DNA from: Thioalkalivibrio sp. XN279
Lineage (GTDB): Bacteria; Pseudomonadota; Gammaproteobacteria; Steroidobacterales; XN24
Assembly: GCF_011089885.1 (NCBI RefSeq)
Contig: NZ_JAANBD010000025.1
Coordinates: 186,001-250,000, forward strand
Reading direction: 5' to 3'
Length of the DNA stretch: 64,000 bases
Shown here: positions 22,208-35,436 of the stretch, piece by piece
Layout of the letters: each line of letters starts with the position of its first letter
Numbering within the stretch: the first letter of the stretch is position 1
Made by a program: the position numbers and the translations under genes
The notes under the pieces: model-generated
The model's input: the letters and a program-made list of their open reading frames with translations, nothing else
The model's database searches: none
What the model was told of the DNA's origin: nothing

Positions 22208-22215
<8 letters not shown>
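20113..22215 (-). CDS. malQ: 4-alpha-glucanotransferase (amylomaltase)
   Basis: 700 residues, GH77. Transfers glucan segments between maltodextrins and frees glucose. The nucleophile Asp is in VRIDHVMALMRLWWIPHG, the acid/base Glu in VVGEDLGTVP, and the third carboxylate in TPTTHDLPTLAGYW. The bacterial N-terminal extension is present. The ATG at 22215 (MSEYAAALERVRRRAG) overlaps the glgX end by 8 bases; a longer frame to 22260 is not homologous. It works on the dextrins left by GlgP and GlgX. Confidence 0.95.
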
Positions 22216-24307
<2,092 letters not shown>

Positions 24308-24315
24308 GGGCCGCC

Positions 24316-26232
<1,917 letters not shown>

Positions 26233-26235
26233 GCC

Positions 26236-28674
26236 CTACCCGATCGGTCCCGCGCCCCAGATGCGCTCGGCGTACTCGCGCACGGCGCGGTCGGAGGAGA
26301 ACCAGCCCATGCTGAAGGCGTTGATCACCGCGCGGCGGCTCCATGCGTCGGGATCGCGATAAAGAGCATCGACGCGGGCCTGCGCGTCCACGTAGTCCTG
26401 GTAGTCCGCGAGGCAGAGAAAATGCTCGCCGTCGGCGGTCAGGGCGTCGACGACGGGCGCGAAGCGGCGCGGTTCGTCGGGCGAGAACACGCCGTCGCGC
26501 AGCTGCCTGAGGACTTCCGCCAGCTCCGCGTTGTGGCGCACCAGCTCGATGGGGTAGTACCCCTGGGCTCGCCTGGCCGCAGCCTCCTCTGCCGTGAGCC
26601 CGAAGATGAAAATATTGTCCTCGCCGACGGCGTCGCGAATCTCGATGTTGGCGCCGTCGAGCGTGCCAATGGTCAGGGCGCCGTTCATGGCCAGCTTCAT
26701 GTTGCCGGTGCCTGAAGCCTCCATGCCCGCGGTGGAGATCTGCTCCGAGAGGTCCGCGGCGGGAATGATGAGCTCGGCCAGGGAAACGCTGTAGTTCGGC
26801 AGGAACACCACCTTGAGCCGGTCGCCGACTTCAGGGTCGCTGTTGATCATGTCGGCCGCGTTGTTGATGAGCTGGATGATCCGCTTGGCCATGACGTAGC
26901 CGGGCGCTGCCTTACCGGAAAATATGACGGCGCGCGGCTGCCAGTCGGCGTCCGGGTCCTGGCGGATGCGGTGGTATCGCGTGATCACGTGCAGGAGGTT
27001 GAGCAGCTGGCGCTTGTACTCGTGGACACGCTTGATCTGCACGTCGAACATGGCGTCGGGATCGAGCGCGATGCCGAGTTCGCGCTGCACTTCGCGCGCG
27101 AGTCGCAACTTGTTGTCGCGCTTCACGCCACGGAAGCGCTCGCGGAACCCGGCGTCCTCCGCCAGGGGCCGCAATTCCGCCAGGCGCTCGAGGTCGTTCT
27201 CCCAGCCCCGTCCCAATTGCTCGTCCACCAGCCCGCTGAGCCCGGGGTTGGCGGCGCGCAGCCAGCGCCGTGGCGTGACGCCGTTGGTGACGTTGACGAA
27301 ACGCCCGGGGAAGTGGGTGTCGAAGTCACCGAACAGTGTCTCGCGCACCAGCCTGGAGTGCAGCGCGGCCACGCCGTTCACCTTGCGCGAACCGATGGTC
27401 GCCAGCCAGGCCATGCGTACGCGGCGCCCGTCGTGCCCGGCCTCGTCCACCAGCGACATTCTCCGGCGGCGTTCATGGTCGCCCGGATAGCGCTCCCAGA
27501 CCTCGTCGAGAAAATCGCGGTTGAGCCGGTAGATGATCTCCAGGTGGCGCGGCAGGAGTTTCTCCAGCATGCGTACCGGCCAGCTCTCGAGCGCCTCGGG
27601 CAACAAGGTGTGGTTGGTGTAGCAGAACACCCCGCGGCAGATGTGCCAGGCGGAGGCCCAGTCCATGCCGTGTGCATCGACCAGCAGCCGCATCAGTTCA
27701 GGTATCGCGAGCGCGGGATGCGTGTCGTTGAGCTGGATGGCCACGCGCTCCGGCAGCTCTTCCAGTGCATGCCCGGCGGCGACATGTTCCTCGAGGATGT
27801 CCTGCAGGCTGGCGGAGACGAAGAAGTACTCCTGCTTGATGCGCAGCTCCTTCCCCTCCTCCGTGGAGTCGTCCGGGTAGAGCACGCGCGAAATGTTCTC
27901 CGCCTCGTTCTTCTCCTGTACCGCAGCTTCGTAGTCGCCGCGGTTGAACAGCGCGAGATCGATCTCCGGGGCATAGCGCGCGCCCCACAGCCGCAGGTGG
28001 TTGACGGTGTGCCCGTTGTTGCCCGGCACGGGCGTGTCATAGGCTACGGCCTCGATGCGCTTGCCGCCGATACAGACTTCGTAGCGCACGTCCTCGCGCT
28101 GGATCTCCCACAGGTTGCGCAGCCGCAGCCAGGTGTTGGGGAACTCCTGTTGCTCGCCATTCGGCCCGATACGCTGCTCGAACAGCCCGTAGTCGTAGCG
28201 AATGCCGTAGCCGAAGCCGGCGAGGTCGAGCGTCGCCATGGAGTCCAGGAAGCAGGCGGCAAGCCGGCCGAGACCGCCGTTCCCGAGCCCCGCGTCCTGC
28301 TCTTCCTCGACCAGTTGTTCCAGGCGCACCCCGATCTCCTCGAGCAGCACCCGCGCGTTTTCGTCCAGGTCCATGTTGACCGCTGCGTTCAGCAGCGTGC
28401 GTCCCATGAGGAATTCCAGTGACAGGTAATACACCTTGCGCGGATTCCTGCCGCGGATGCGGCGCTGGGTCTCGTGCCAGCGGCCGAGCAGGCGGTCCCG
28501 CAAGGTCAGCGCCACGGCGCTGTAGAGGTCGTGGAGCGTGGCATTGCCCATGTCCTTGCCGACGCCGTAGAGCAGCTTTCTCAGGGTGTCGCGACGCAGG
28601 CTGTCGGCATCGAAGCCGAGGGGCTCCGGCAGGTGGTGCTCGGGGATGTTCACGCTTTCTTGGCTCTCCTGCAC
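26236..28674 (-). CDS. glgP: glycogen phosphorylase
   Basis: 812 residues, GT35, a PLP enzyme that releases glucose-1-phosphate from glycogen ends. The PLP region EASGTGNMKLAMNGALTIGT and the family blocks GLGNGGLGRLAACFLDS and VHEYKRQLLNLLHV are intact. The start shown is GTG at 28674; a second GTG at 28653 (before NIPEHHLPEP) is also possible. First gene of glgP-glgB-glgX-malQ; divergent from the MlaC-like gene across only 45 bases. Confidence 0.96.
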   Translation of the reverse strand: MQESQESVNIPEHHLPEPLGFDADSLRRDTLRKLLYGVGKDMGNATLHDLYSAVALTLRDRLLGRWHETQRRIRGRNPRKVYYLSLEFLMGRTLLNAAVNMDLDENARVLLEEIGVRLEQLVEEEQDAGLGNGGLGRLAACFLDSMATLDLAGFGYGIRYDYGLFEQRIGPNGEQQEFPNTWLRLRNLWEIQREDVRYEVCIGGKRIEAVAYDTPVPGNNGHTVNHLRLWGARYAPEIDLALFNRGDYEAAVQEKNEAENISRVLYPDDSTEEGKELRIKQEYFFVSASLQDILEEHVAAGHALEELPERVAIQLNDTHPALAIPELMRLLVDAHGMDWASAWHICRGVFCYTNHTLLPEALESWPVRMLEKLLPRHLEIIYRLNRDFLDEVWERYPGDHERRRRMSLVDEAGHDGRRVRMAWLATIGSRKVNGVAALHSRLVRETLFGDFDTHFPGRFVNVTNGVTPRRWLRAANPGLSGLVDEQLGRGWENDLERLAELRPLAEDAGFRERFRGVKRDNKLRLAREVQRELGIALDPDAMFDVQIKRVHEYKRQLLNLLHVITRYHRIRQDPDADWQPRAVIFSGKAAPGYVMAKRIIQLINNAADMINSDPEVGDRLKVVFLPNYSVSLAELIIPAADLSEQISTAGMEASGTGNMKLAMNGALTIGTLDGANIEIRDAVGEDNIFIFGLTAEEAAARRAQGYYPIELVRHNAELAEVLRQLRDGVFSPDEPRRFAPVVDALTADGEHFLCLADYQDYVDAQARVDALYRDPDAWSRRAVINAFSMGWFSSDRAVREYAERIWGAGPIG

Positions 28675-28682
28675 AGCGGGGG

Positions 28683-28698
28683 TTTGCCCTGCGGCAAA
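28683..28698. promoter_or_regulatory. inverted repeat in the glgP / mlaC-like divergent gap
   Basis: TTTGCC and GGCAAA are separated by four bases. The repeat covers the -35 region of the plus-strand promoter and lies about 10 bases from the glgP start, so a bound regulator could act on both genes. No regulator can be named. Confidence 0.35.
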
Positions 28699-28712
28699 GC
28701 GGCAACGATACT
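28684..28712 (+). promoter_or_regulatory. likely promoter of the mlaC-like gene
   Basis: TTGCCC (28684-28689), a 17-base spacer and GATACT (28707-28712). Transcription would begin at about 28719-28720, where the ATG itself lies, and no ribosome site precedes that ATG, so the mRNA may be leaderless. Confidence 0.45.
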
Positions 28713-28719
28713 GTTTTCC

Positions 28720-29382
28720 ATGCGTCGCATTCTACTGTGTCTTGCCCTGCTTGCCCTTACCGCGCTGGCGGCGGCCGAACCACGCCTTGGCCCCGAGCAG
28801 CGCGTGGCCGAGCGGCTGGAGCGGCTGTCGGGCCTGGTTGCCGCCTGCCGCCTGCCTCTTGCGGTGGACCCGGCGGCCGTGCGCGGCATCATCGACCAGG
28901 AGCTGAGGCCCTACGCCGACGTGCTTTATGCCGGCCAGCTCGTGCTCGGACGCCACTGGCCGCAGGCCTCGCCGGAACAGCGGCGACGCTTCGCCGAGGC
29001 ACTGTACGGTGCCCTGGTGAATCGCCATGCCACGGGCCTGCTGCTGCTGACCCCGCACAATGTGCGGGTGGCAAAGGGGGACGGGCCGCGGGGCGGCGAG
29101 ACGGCGCAGGTGGAGTTGAGCATCGATGCCGGGCTGTCCCGTCGCGTCCCCGTCCTGCTGGAACTCAGGCGTCACGATGATCGCTGGCGCATCTACGACG
29201 CGCGCTGGGAGGGCCAGTCCTTCGTCCTTGGCCTGCGACATACCTACGCCGAAGAGATCGGCCGGCGCGGCCTGGAGACGGTGATCCGCGAGCTGGAAAC
29301 GCGCGCGGGCACGCCGCCCGGCCCGCCCGCGCAACGCAACACGCCGGCCGGCCGTTGCCTGCAGGCCAGGGAATCCCTCTGA
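28720..29382 (+). CDS. MlaC-like periplasmic phospholipid-binding protein
   Basis: 220 residues. A signal peptide (MRRILLCLALLALTALAAAE) precedes a domain with the MlaC/Ttg2D pattern: YAGQLVLGRHWPQASPEQRRRF, then RRHDDRWRIYDARWEGQSFV and the final GLETVIRELE. MlaC proteins ferry phospholipids between the outer-membrane MlaA complex and inner-membrane MlaFEDB. None of the other mla genes are nearby, so this is an orphan. The stop overlaps the next ATG by one base. Family fairly sure; function inferred. Confidence 0.82.
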   Translation: MRRILLCLALLALTALAAAEPRLGPEQRVAERLERLSGLVAACRLPLAVDPAAVRGIIDQELRPYADVLYAGQLVLGRHWPQASPEQRRRFAEALYGALVNRHATGLLLLTPHNVRVAKGDGPRGGETAQVELSIDAGLSRRVPVLLELRRHDDRWRIYDARWEGQSFVLGLRHTYAEEIGRRGLETVIRELETRAGTPPGPPAQRNTPAGRCLQARESL

Positions 29383-30176
29383 TGTCCTGGCGGCCGGCTC
29401 TCTGCGCCGGGCTGCTGGGCCTGGCCTGCCTGCCGTCCACCGCGCAGGCATGGGGGCCGTCCGCGCACCGCATCGCTGCCGAGGTCATGGATGCGTTCCT
29501 GTGCACCGCCGCGCGCGCCGAGGTGGAGGCGATGACGGGGCACATGCCGCTGGCCGAGCTGGTGGTGTGGCCGGATCGCATCAGGGACACGGCGGCCTGG
29601 TCGCATACCCGCGACTGGCATTACATGAACGTCGCCGATGACACGCCTGTGCGCGCGGACACCCAGCCCGAAAGCGGGCGCATCCTGGCGGCCATTCGCG
29701 ACAACCTGGCGCTGTTGCCGCCAGGCGAGGCCGGCCCGGAACGCCGGCGCCAGGCACTGGCTTTCGTGCTCCACCTCGTGGTCGACCTGCACCAGCCGCT
29801 GCATGTGGGCCGCGCTGCGGATCGCGGCGGCAACAGCGTCCGGGTGCGCTTCGCGGAGCGCGAAACGAACCTGCACCGGCTCTGGGACAGCGGCTTGCTG
29901 TACAGCACGGGCCTGCGACCCGAGGAGCATGCGAACGCCCTGCGTGCGCTCGCCGCCGCGGGCGGCGCGAACTGGGCCCAGGGCAGCCTGGAAGACTGGG
30001 CGGACGAATCCCGGCGGTTACGGCCGTGGGTGTATGACTTCGACGCGCGACGCGAGGTGCCGATCATCTCGCGCCGCTATGCGGAAACCGGGCGCCAGCT
30101 CGCATCGCTGCGGCTCGCCCAGGCGAGCGTGCGCTCGGCACGGCTGTTGAACGGCGTGTGGTGCCCGGACCAGTGA
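29382..30176 (+). CDS. S1/P1-family nuclease
   Basis: 264 residues. After a signal peptide (cleavage after AQA, about residue 23) the mature protein would begin with WG, as needed for a tri-zinc site that uses the N-terminal Trp. Other zinc ligands fit WGPSAHRIAAE, VVWPDRIRD, HYMNVAD, FVLHLVVDLHQPLHVG and DRGGNSVRVRF. These enzymes cut single-stranded nucleic acid and 3'-nucleotides outside the cytoplasm. The ATG is coupled to the MlaC-like gene by ATGA overlap. The fold is shared with zinc phospholipase C, so a lipid substrate is not excluded. Confidence 0.9.
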   Translation: MSWRPALCAGLLGLACLPSTAQAWGPSAHRIAAEVMDAFLCTAARAEVEAMTGHMPLAELVVWPDRIRDTAAWSHTRDWHYMNVADDTPVRADTQPESGRILAAIRDNLALLPPGEAGPERRRQALAFVLHLVVDLHQPLHVGRAADRGGNSVRVRFAERETNLHRLWDSGLLYSTGLRPEEHANALRALAAAGGANWAQGSLEDWADESRRLRPWVYDFDARREVPIISRRYAETGRQLASLRLAQASVRSARLLNGVWCPDQ

Positions 30177-30199
30177 GCCCGGCGGCAGCGCCGCCGGGC
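30177..30199. terminator. hairpin between convergent genes
   Basis: A perfect 10-base stem (GCCCGGCGGC / GCCGCCGGGC) with a three-base loop lies between the stops of the S1/P1 nuclease gene and the AbgT gene. No T-tract follows in either direction, so it may act as a Rho-helped or bidirectional stop. Confidence 0.6.
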
Positions 30200-30210
30200 C
30201 CTTGCCGGGA

Positions 30211-31764
<1,554 letters not shown>

Positions 31765-31791
31765 GCGCCGCCTCCTCTTCGCGAAGGCGGC

Positions 31792-31797
31792 AGTATA
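31792..31797 (-). promoter_or_regulatory. possible -10 box before the AbgT gene
   Basis: The minus strand reads TATACT, five of six matches to a -10 box, 28 bases before the AbgT ATG. No good -35 is seen, so the upstream promoter before the microprotein may be the main one. Confidence 0.3.
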
Positions 31798-31849
31798 GCC
31801 GTGTCAGCGCCGATATGCGGCCTGCAGGCCGCGCCCGGGCGCCGGCGGA

Positions 31850-31972
31850 TCAGTGCCCGCGCCGGCGGTGCCTGGCTTTCATCGCCACGATGCCACCAAT
31901 TACGGCCAGCACGCCCGCAACGGCGTACATCGCGACCACCACCACAGTGCCCATGTCACCCTGCTCGATCAT
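31850..31972 (-). CDS. 40-residue membrane microprotein, unknown
   Basis: A short gene: MIEQGDMGTVVVVAMYAVAG, then VLAVIGGIVA and a basic end MKARHRRRGH. One membrane helix (about residues 9-30) with a positively charged, probably cytoplasmic tail. Support for expression: a consensus GGGAGG ribosome site five bases before the ATG, and a promoter-like TGAACA-16-TATCCT just ahead. It is co-directional with the AbgT gene, 85 bases upstream, so it may be a small partner of the carrier, in the way AcrZ or KdpF assist larger transporters; that is inference. I recognise no family. Confidence 0.6.
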   Translation of the reverse strand: MIEQGDMGTVVVVAMYAVAGVLAVIGGIVAMKARHRRRGH

Positions 31973-31995
31973 TGCTGCCTCCCGTAGTTACGAGG

Positions 31996-32023
31996 AGGAT
32001 AGCGCGTCGCGGTGGCGTGTTCA
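31996..32023 (-). promoter_or_regulatory. likely promoter of microprotein and AbgT gene
   Basis: On the minus strand, TGAACA (32018-32023) and TATCCT (31996-32001) are 16 bases apart; each matches its consensus at about four of six positions. Predicted transcription start near 31989 leaves a 5' leader of some 17 bases that contains the ribosome site of the microprotein. Confidence 0.42.
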
Positions 32024-32080
32024 TCTCCTGCCGGTGGGATGCGTCGGTGCGGGTTGGCGGCTGCGCCAGATTGCCTTGGC

Positions 32081-32097
32081 GCTGACGATGCGTCAGC
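32081..32097. promoter_or_regulatory. palindrome upstream of the YfcC-family gene
   Basis: GCTGACG and CGTCAGC, perfect seven-base arms around ATG, 36 bases before the start of the YfcC-family gene. Position and symmetry suit a repressor operator or a 5' leader hairpin. No regulator gene is adjacent. Confidence 0.4.
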
Positions 32098-32132
32098 ATC
32101 TGGCGCCGACGTCTATCCGCAAGGAATGAGCC

Positions 32133-33512
32133 ATGCCGCGCAGCTTCCGCGTCCCGCATACCCTGGTCCTGCTGTTCGGCATGATGGTGCTGGCGCTCGT
32201 CGCTACGTGGCTGTTGCCGCAGGGTGAGTTCCAGACCGTCGTCAACGACGCCGGCCGCGAGGTCGTGGTTCCCGGGACCTACGCGGTGCTCGCGGATGCG
32301 CGCACGCTCATGCCGTGGGAGCTGCTCACCGTGGTGCCGCGCGCGCTCGCCGATGCACAGGACATCATTTTCTTCGTGCTGATCGTCGGCGGCGCGATCC
32401 GCGTGCTGCGCGCTACCGGCACCATCGACGCCATGCTGGGCGCGGTACTGCGCCGGGTCGGCCACAAGCCCGGGTTGCTGATCGCGGTCGGCATGGGTGT
32501 GTTCGCGGCGGGATCGGCGACCCTCGGCGTGGCCGAGGAGTACATCCCGCTCACCCTGGTGCTGATCGCCCTGTGCGTGGCCATGCGCATGGATACCGTC
32601 ACCGCCATCGGCATCATGGTCTGCGGCTATGGCATCGGTTACGGCGTTGCCGCGCTCAATCCGTTCACGCTCCTGGTGGCGCAACGCGTTGCCGAGCTGC
32701 CGCCTGCGTCGGGACTGGGTTTCCGGCTCGCCATCTTCCTGCCGTTCCTGGCCATCGGCGTCCATCATGTCTGGGCCTACGCACGCAAGGTCCAGGCCGA
32801 TCCAGCCGCCAGCCTGGTCCATGACATCGACGCGGCCCAGCACGCGCCCACGGAGCTGCCGGCCGGACTGGACGGACGCCACAAGCTGGTCGTCCTGCTC
32901 ACCCTGGGAACCCTCGGGCTGATGGTCTACGGCATCGCCGTGCCCAAGTGGTACGTGCTCGAGCTCAGCGCGATGTTTCTAGGGCTGGCACTGTTCGCCG
33001 GGCTGGTGGGCGGGCTCGGGGCCGATGGCACCGCCAGGCGTTTCGCCGAAGGCGCAGCAGAGCTGGCGGGCACGGCCCTGCTCATCGGTTTCGCACGCTC
33101 TATCGCGCTGATCCTGGAAGACGGCCTGGTCCTGCATACCATCGTCAACGCACTGGCGGCGCCGCTGCAGCTGGTCGGCGCGGAGGTCGCCGCGATCGGC
33201 ATGCTGCTGATCCAGACGCTGATCAACTTCTTCATCCCTTCGGGGTCGGGCCAGGCCTACGTCACCATGCCGCTGATGGCGCCGATCGGCGACCTGGTCG
33301 GCGTGACACGCCAGACCGCCGTACTGGCGTTCCAGTTCGGTGACGGCTTCGCCAACATGATCGTCCCCACCAACCCGGTGCTGATGGGCATACTCGGCAT
33401 CGCCGGCATCCCCTACGACCGCTGGCTCCGGTTCGTCCTGCCGCTGATGCTGAAGCTGCTGGTGGCCGGGTCCGTGACGCTGGTGATCGCCGTGATGATC
33501 AACCTGCAATAG
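32133..33512 (+). CDS. YfcC-family (DcuC-like) membrane carrier
   Basis: 459 residues with about 11-12 membrane segments. The pattern fits the YfcC/ArsB-NhaD-type ion transporter superfamily: an N-terminal helix and PQGEFQ motif, GSATLGVAEEYIPLTLVLI, INFFIPSGSGQAYVTMPLMAP and FGDGFANMIVPTNPVLMGIL. Related proteins carry dicarboxylates or basic amino acids; the substrate is unknown. AAGGA lies eight bases before the ATG. The ABC-F gene follows within 10 bases. Confidence 0.88.
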   Translation: MPRSFRVPHTLVLLFGMMVLALVATWLLPQGEFQTVVNDAGREVVVPGTYAVLADARTLMPWELLTVVPRALADAQDIIFFVLIVGGAIRVLRATGTIDAMLGAVLRRVGHKPGLLIAVGMGVFAAGSATLGVAEEYIPLTLVLIALCVAMRMDTVTAIGIMVCGYGIGYGVAALNPFTLLVAQRVAELPPASGLGFRLAIFLPFLAIGVHHVWAYARKVQADPAASLVHDIDAAQHAPTELPAGLDGRHKLVVLLTLGTLGLMVYGIAVPKWYVLELSAMFLGLALFAGLVGGLGADGTARRFAEGAAELAGTALLIGFARSIALILEDGLVLHTIVNALAAPLQLVGAEVAAIGMLLIQTLINFFIPSGSGQAYVTMPLMAPIGDLVGVTRQTAVLAFQFGDGFANMIVPTNPVLMGILGIAGIPYDRWLRFVLPLMLKLLVAGSVTLVIAVMINLQ

Positions 33513-33521
33513 GCGGCTCCC

Positions 33522-35423
33522 ATCCTCAGTCTCGCCCAGTTCGCTTTGCGCCGCGGTCCCGAGCGCCTGCTCTCTGGCGTTGATCTCACTCTGCACGCCG
33601 GCTGGCGGGTCGGCGTGGTGGGCCGAAACGGCAGCGGGAAATCCAGCCTGTTTGCCGCCATCCGGGGCGAGATCGAGGCGGACCAGGGACAAATCAGCTT
33701 GTCGTCCAAGGTTCGCATCGCCAGCGTTGCGCAAGAGACCCCTGCCCTGTCCATGCCGGCGCTCGATTTCGTGATCTCGGGTGACGCGGCGCTATGGACC
33801 AGCCTGCAGGACGAACGCGAGGCGACCCGGAGCGGTGACTTCGAGGCGGCGGCCCGGGCCCATGAGCGACTCGGTGAGCTGCAAGGCTACGACGCGGAGG
33901 CCAGGGCCGGCCGGCTCTTGCACGGGCTGGGTTTTGCCGCGGCCACGCATCGCCAGGAAGTGCGAACCTTTTCCGGCGGCTGGCGTGTGCGGCTGAACCT
34001 GGCGCGTGCGCTCATGACGCCCTCCGAGCTGTTGCTGCTCGACGAACCCACCAACCATCTCGACCTCGATGCTGTGCTGTGGCTGGAGCAGTGGTTGCTG
34101 CGCTATCCCGGCACCCTGCTGGTGATCTCGCACGATCGGGAATTCCTCGACGGCGTATGCACTCACGTAGTCCACCTGCACGATCGCCGCGCCCGGCTAT
34201 ACGCCGGCAACTACTCTTCCTTCGAGCGGCAGCGAGCCGAACAGCTGCGCCAGCAGCAGCTGAACTTCGAGAAGGAGCAAGCGGAGCGCGAACGGCTGCA
34301 GCGCTTCGTCGACCGCTTTCGGGCCAAGGCGACCAAGGCCTCGCAAGCCCAGTCCCGCCTGAAGCGCCTGGAGAAACTCGCCGGCACCGAAGCCATCCGG
34401 GCAGAGCGCTCGCTGGATATCGAGTTCCCGGCCCCGGCAAAGCTCCCCTTCTCCCTCGTGACACTTGACGGCGTCACCGCCGGGTACCGGAGTGGCGAGC
34501 ACGAGGCGCAGGTGCTCGGCGATGTCAGGTTTGCACTGGAGGCCGGGGACCGGGTCGCTTTCCTGGGGCCGAACGGCGCGGGAAAATCCACGCTCGTAAA
34601 GACCCTGGTCGGCGAGCTCGCTCCTCTGCACGGGGCGCGACGTGCCCACGAAGACCTGGTCGCCGGCTATTTCGCCCAACACACCGTGGAAAGCCTGCGT
34701 GCCGGCGAGAGCCCCTACCAGCACTTGCAGGTCCTCGCACCCGACGCTGCGCCCCAGGCGTTGCGTGACTTCCTCGGTCGCTGGTTTTTCAGCAGCGATC
34801 GGGCCTTCGAGCCGGTGGATAACTTTTCCGGCGGGGAACGAGCGCGGCTGGCGCTGGCGCTGATCGCCTGGCAACGGCCGAACGTGTTGCTGCTGGACGA
34901 ACCGACCAACCACCTCGACCTTGACATGCGGGAGGCGCTGGCCGAAGCGCTGGCGGACTACGAAGGCGCCATCGTGCTGGTTTCACACGACCGTCACCTG
35001 CTCGGGCTGGTCTGCGAGAGCTTCTGGCGCGTGGCCGATGGCCGCGTGGCCCGGTTTGATGGCGACCTGGATGACTATGCCGGCTGGCTGGGCTCCCGCG
35101 GTGCGCGAGACGATGATAAGCCGGGGGCACCCAGCGACCGGCAACAGGCCAGGCTGGAGACCCGGGCGCGCTCGCGCGAGCTGGCCCGACAAAGGAAAAA
35201 GCTCTACCAGCTCGAGGCTCGCCTCGAGGCGCTGCAGGAATCACGCAAATCGCTCGAAATCCGGCTATCGGACCCCGCCTGCTACGCGGGGGATACCGGT
35301 GCGCTCGCGCGCCTCAGCAGCGAGCACCGCGAGATCAGCCGACAGATCGAGTCCGTGGAGAGGGATTGGCTGGAATTGTCGGAGGCGCTCGAAACACAGG
35401 GCGGCGGCGACGGGACCGGGTAG
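33522..35423 (+). CDS. ABC-F ATPase, YheS/Uup type, with probable ATC start
   Basis: About 633 residues, soluble, two ABC domains. Domain 1: GRNGSGKSS, FSGGWRVRLNLARAL, LLLLDEPTNHLDL. Domain 2: GPNGAGKST, FSGGERARLALAL, LLLDEPTNHLDL. A charged linker joins them and a C-terminal coiled coil ends the protein. ABC-F proteins act on ribosomes rather than in transport. The frame stays open and homologous (ILSLAQFALRRG) to a stop 12 bases upstream with no ATG, GTG or TTG before the first strand; ATC at 33522 fits the family start. A TTG at 33546 is the alternative but would remove that strand. Confidence 0.9.
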   Translation: MLSLAQFALRRGPERLLSGVDLTLHAGWRVGVVGRNGSGKSSLFAAIRGEIEADQGQISLSSKVRIASVAQETPALSMPALDFVISGDAALWTSLQDEREATRSGDFEAAARAHERLGELQGYDAEARAGRLLHGLGFAAATHRQEVRTFSGGWRVRLNLARALMTPSELLLLDEPTNHLDLDAVLWLEQWLLRYPGTLLVISHDREFLDGVCTHVVHLHDRRARLYAGNYSSFERQRAEQLRQQQLNFEKEQAERERLQRFVDRFRAKATKASQAQSRLKRLEKLAGTEAIRAERSLDIEFPAPAKLPFSLVTLDGVTAGYRSGEHEAQVLGDVRFALEAGDRVAFLGPNGAGKSTLVKTLVGELAPLHGARRAHEDLVAGYFAQHTVESLRAGESPYQHLQVLAPDAAPQALRDFLGRWFFSSDRAFEPVDNFSGGERARLALALIAWQRPNVLLLDEPTNHLDLDMREALAEALADYEGAIVLVSHDRHLLGLVCESFWRVADGRVARFDGDLDDYAGWLGSRGARDDDKPGAPSDRQQARLETRARSRELARQRKKLYQLEARLEALQESRKSLEIRLSDPACYAGDTGALARLSSEHREISRQIESVERDWLELSEALETQGGGDGTG

Positions 35424-35436
35424 GCGCATGGGCCGA

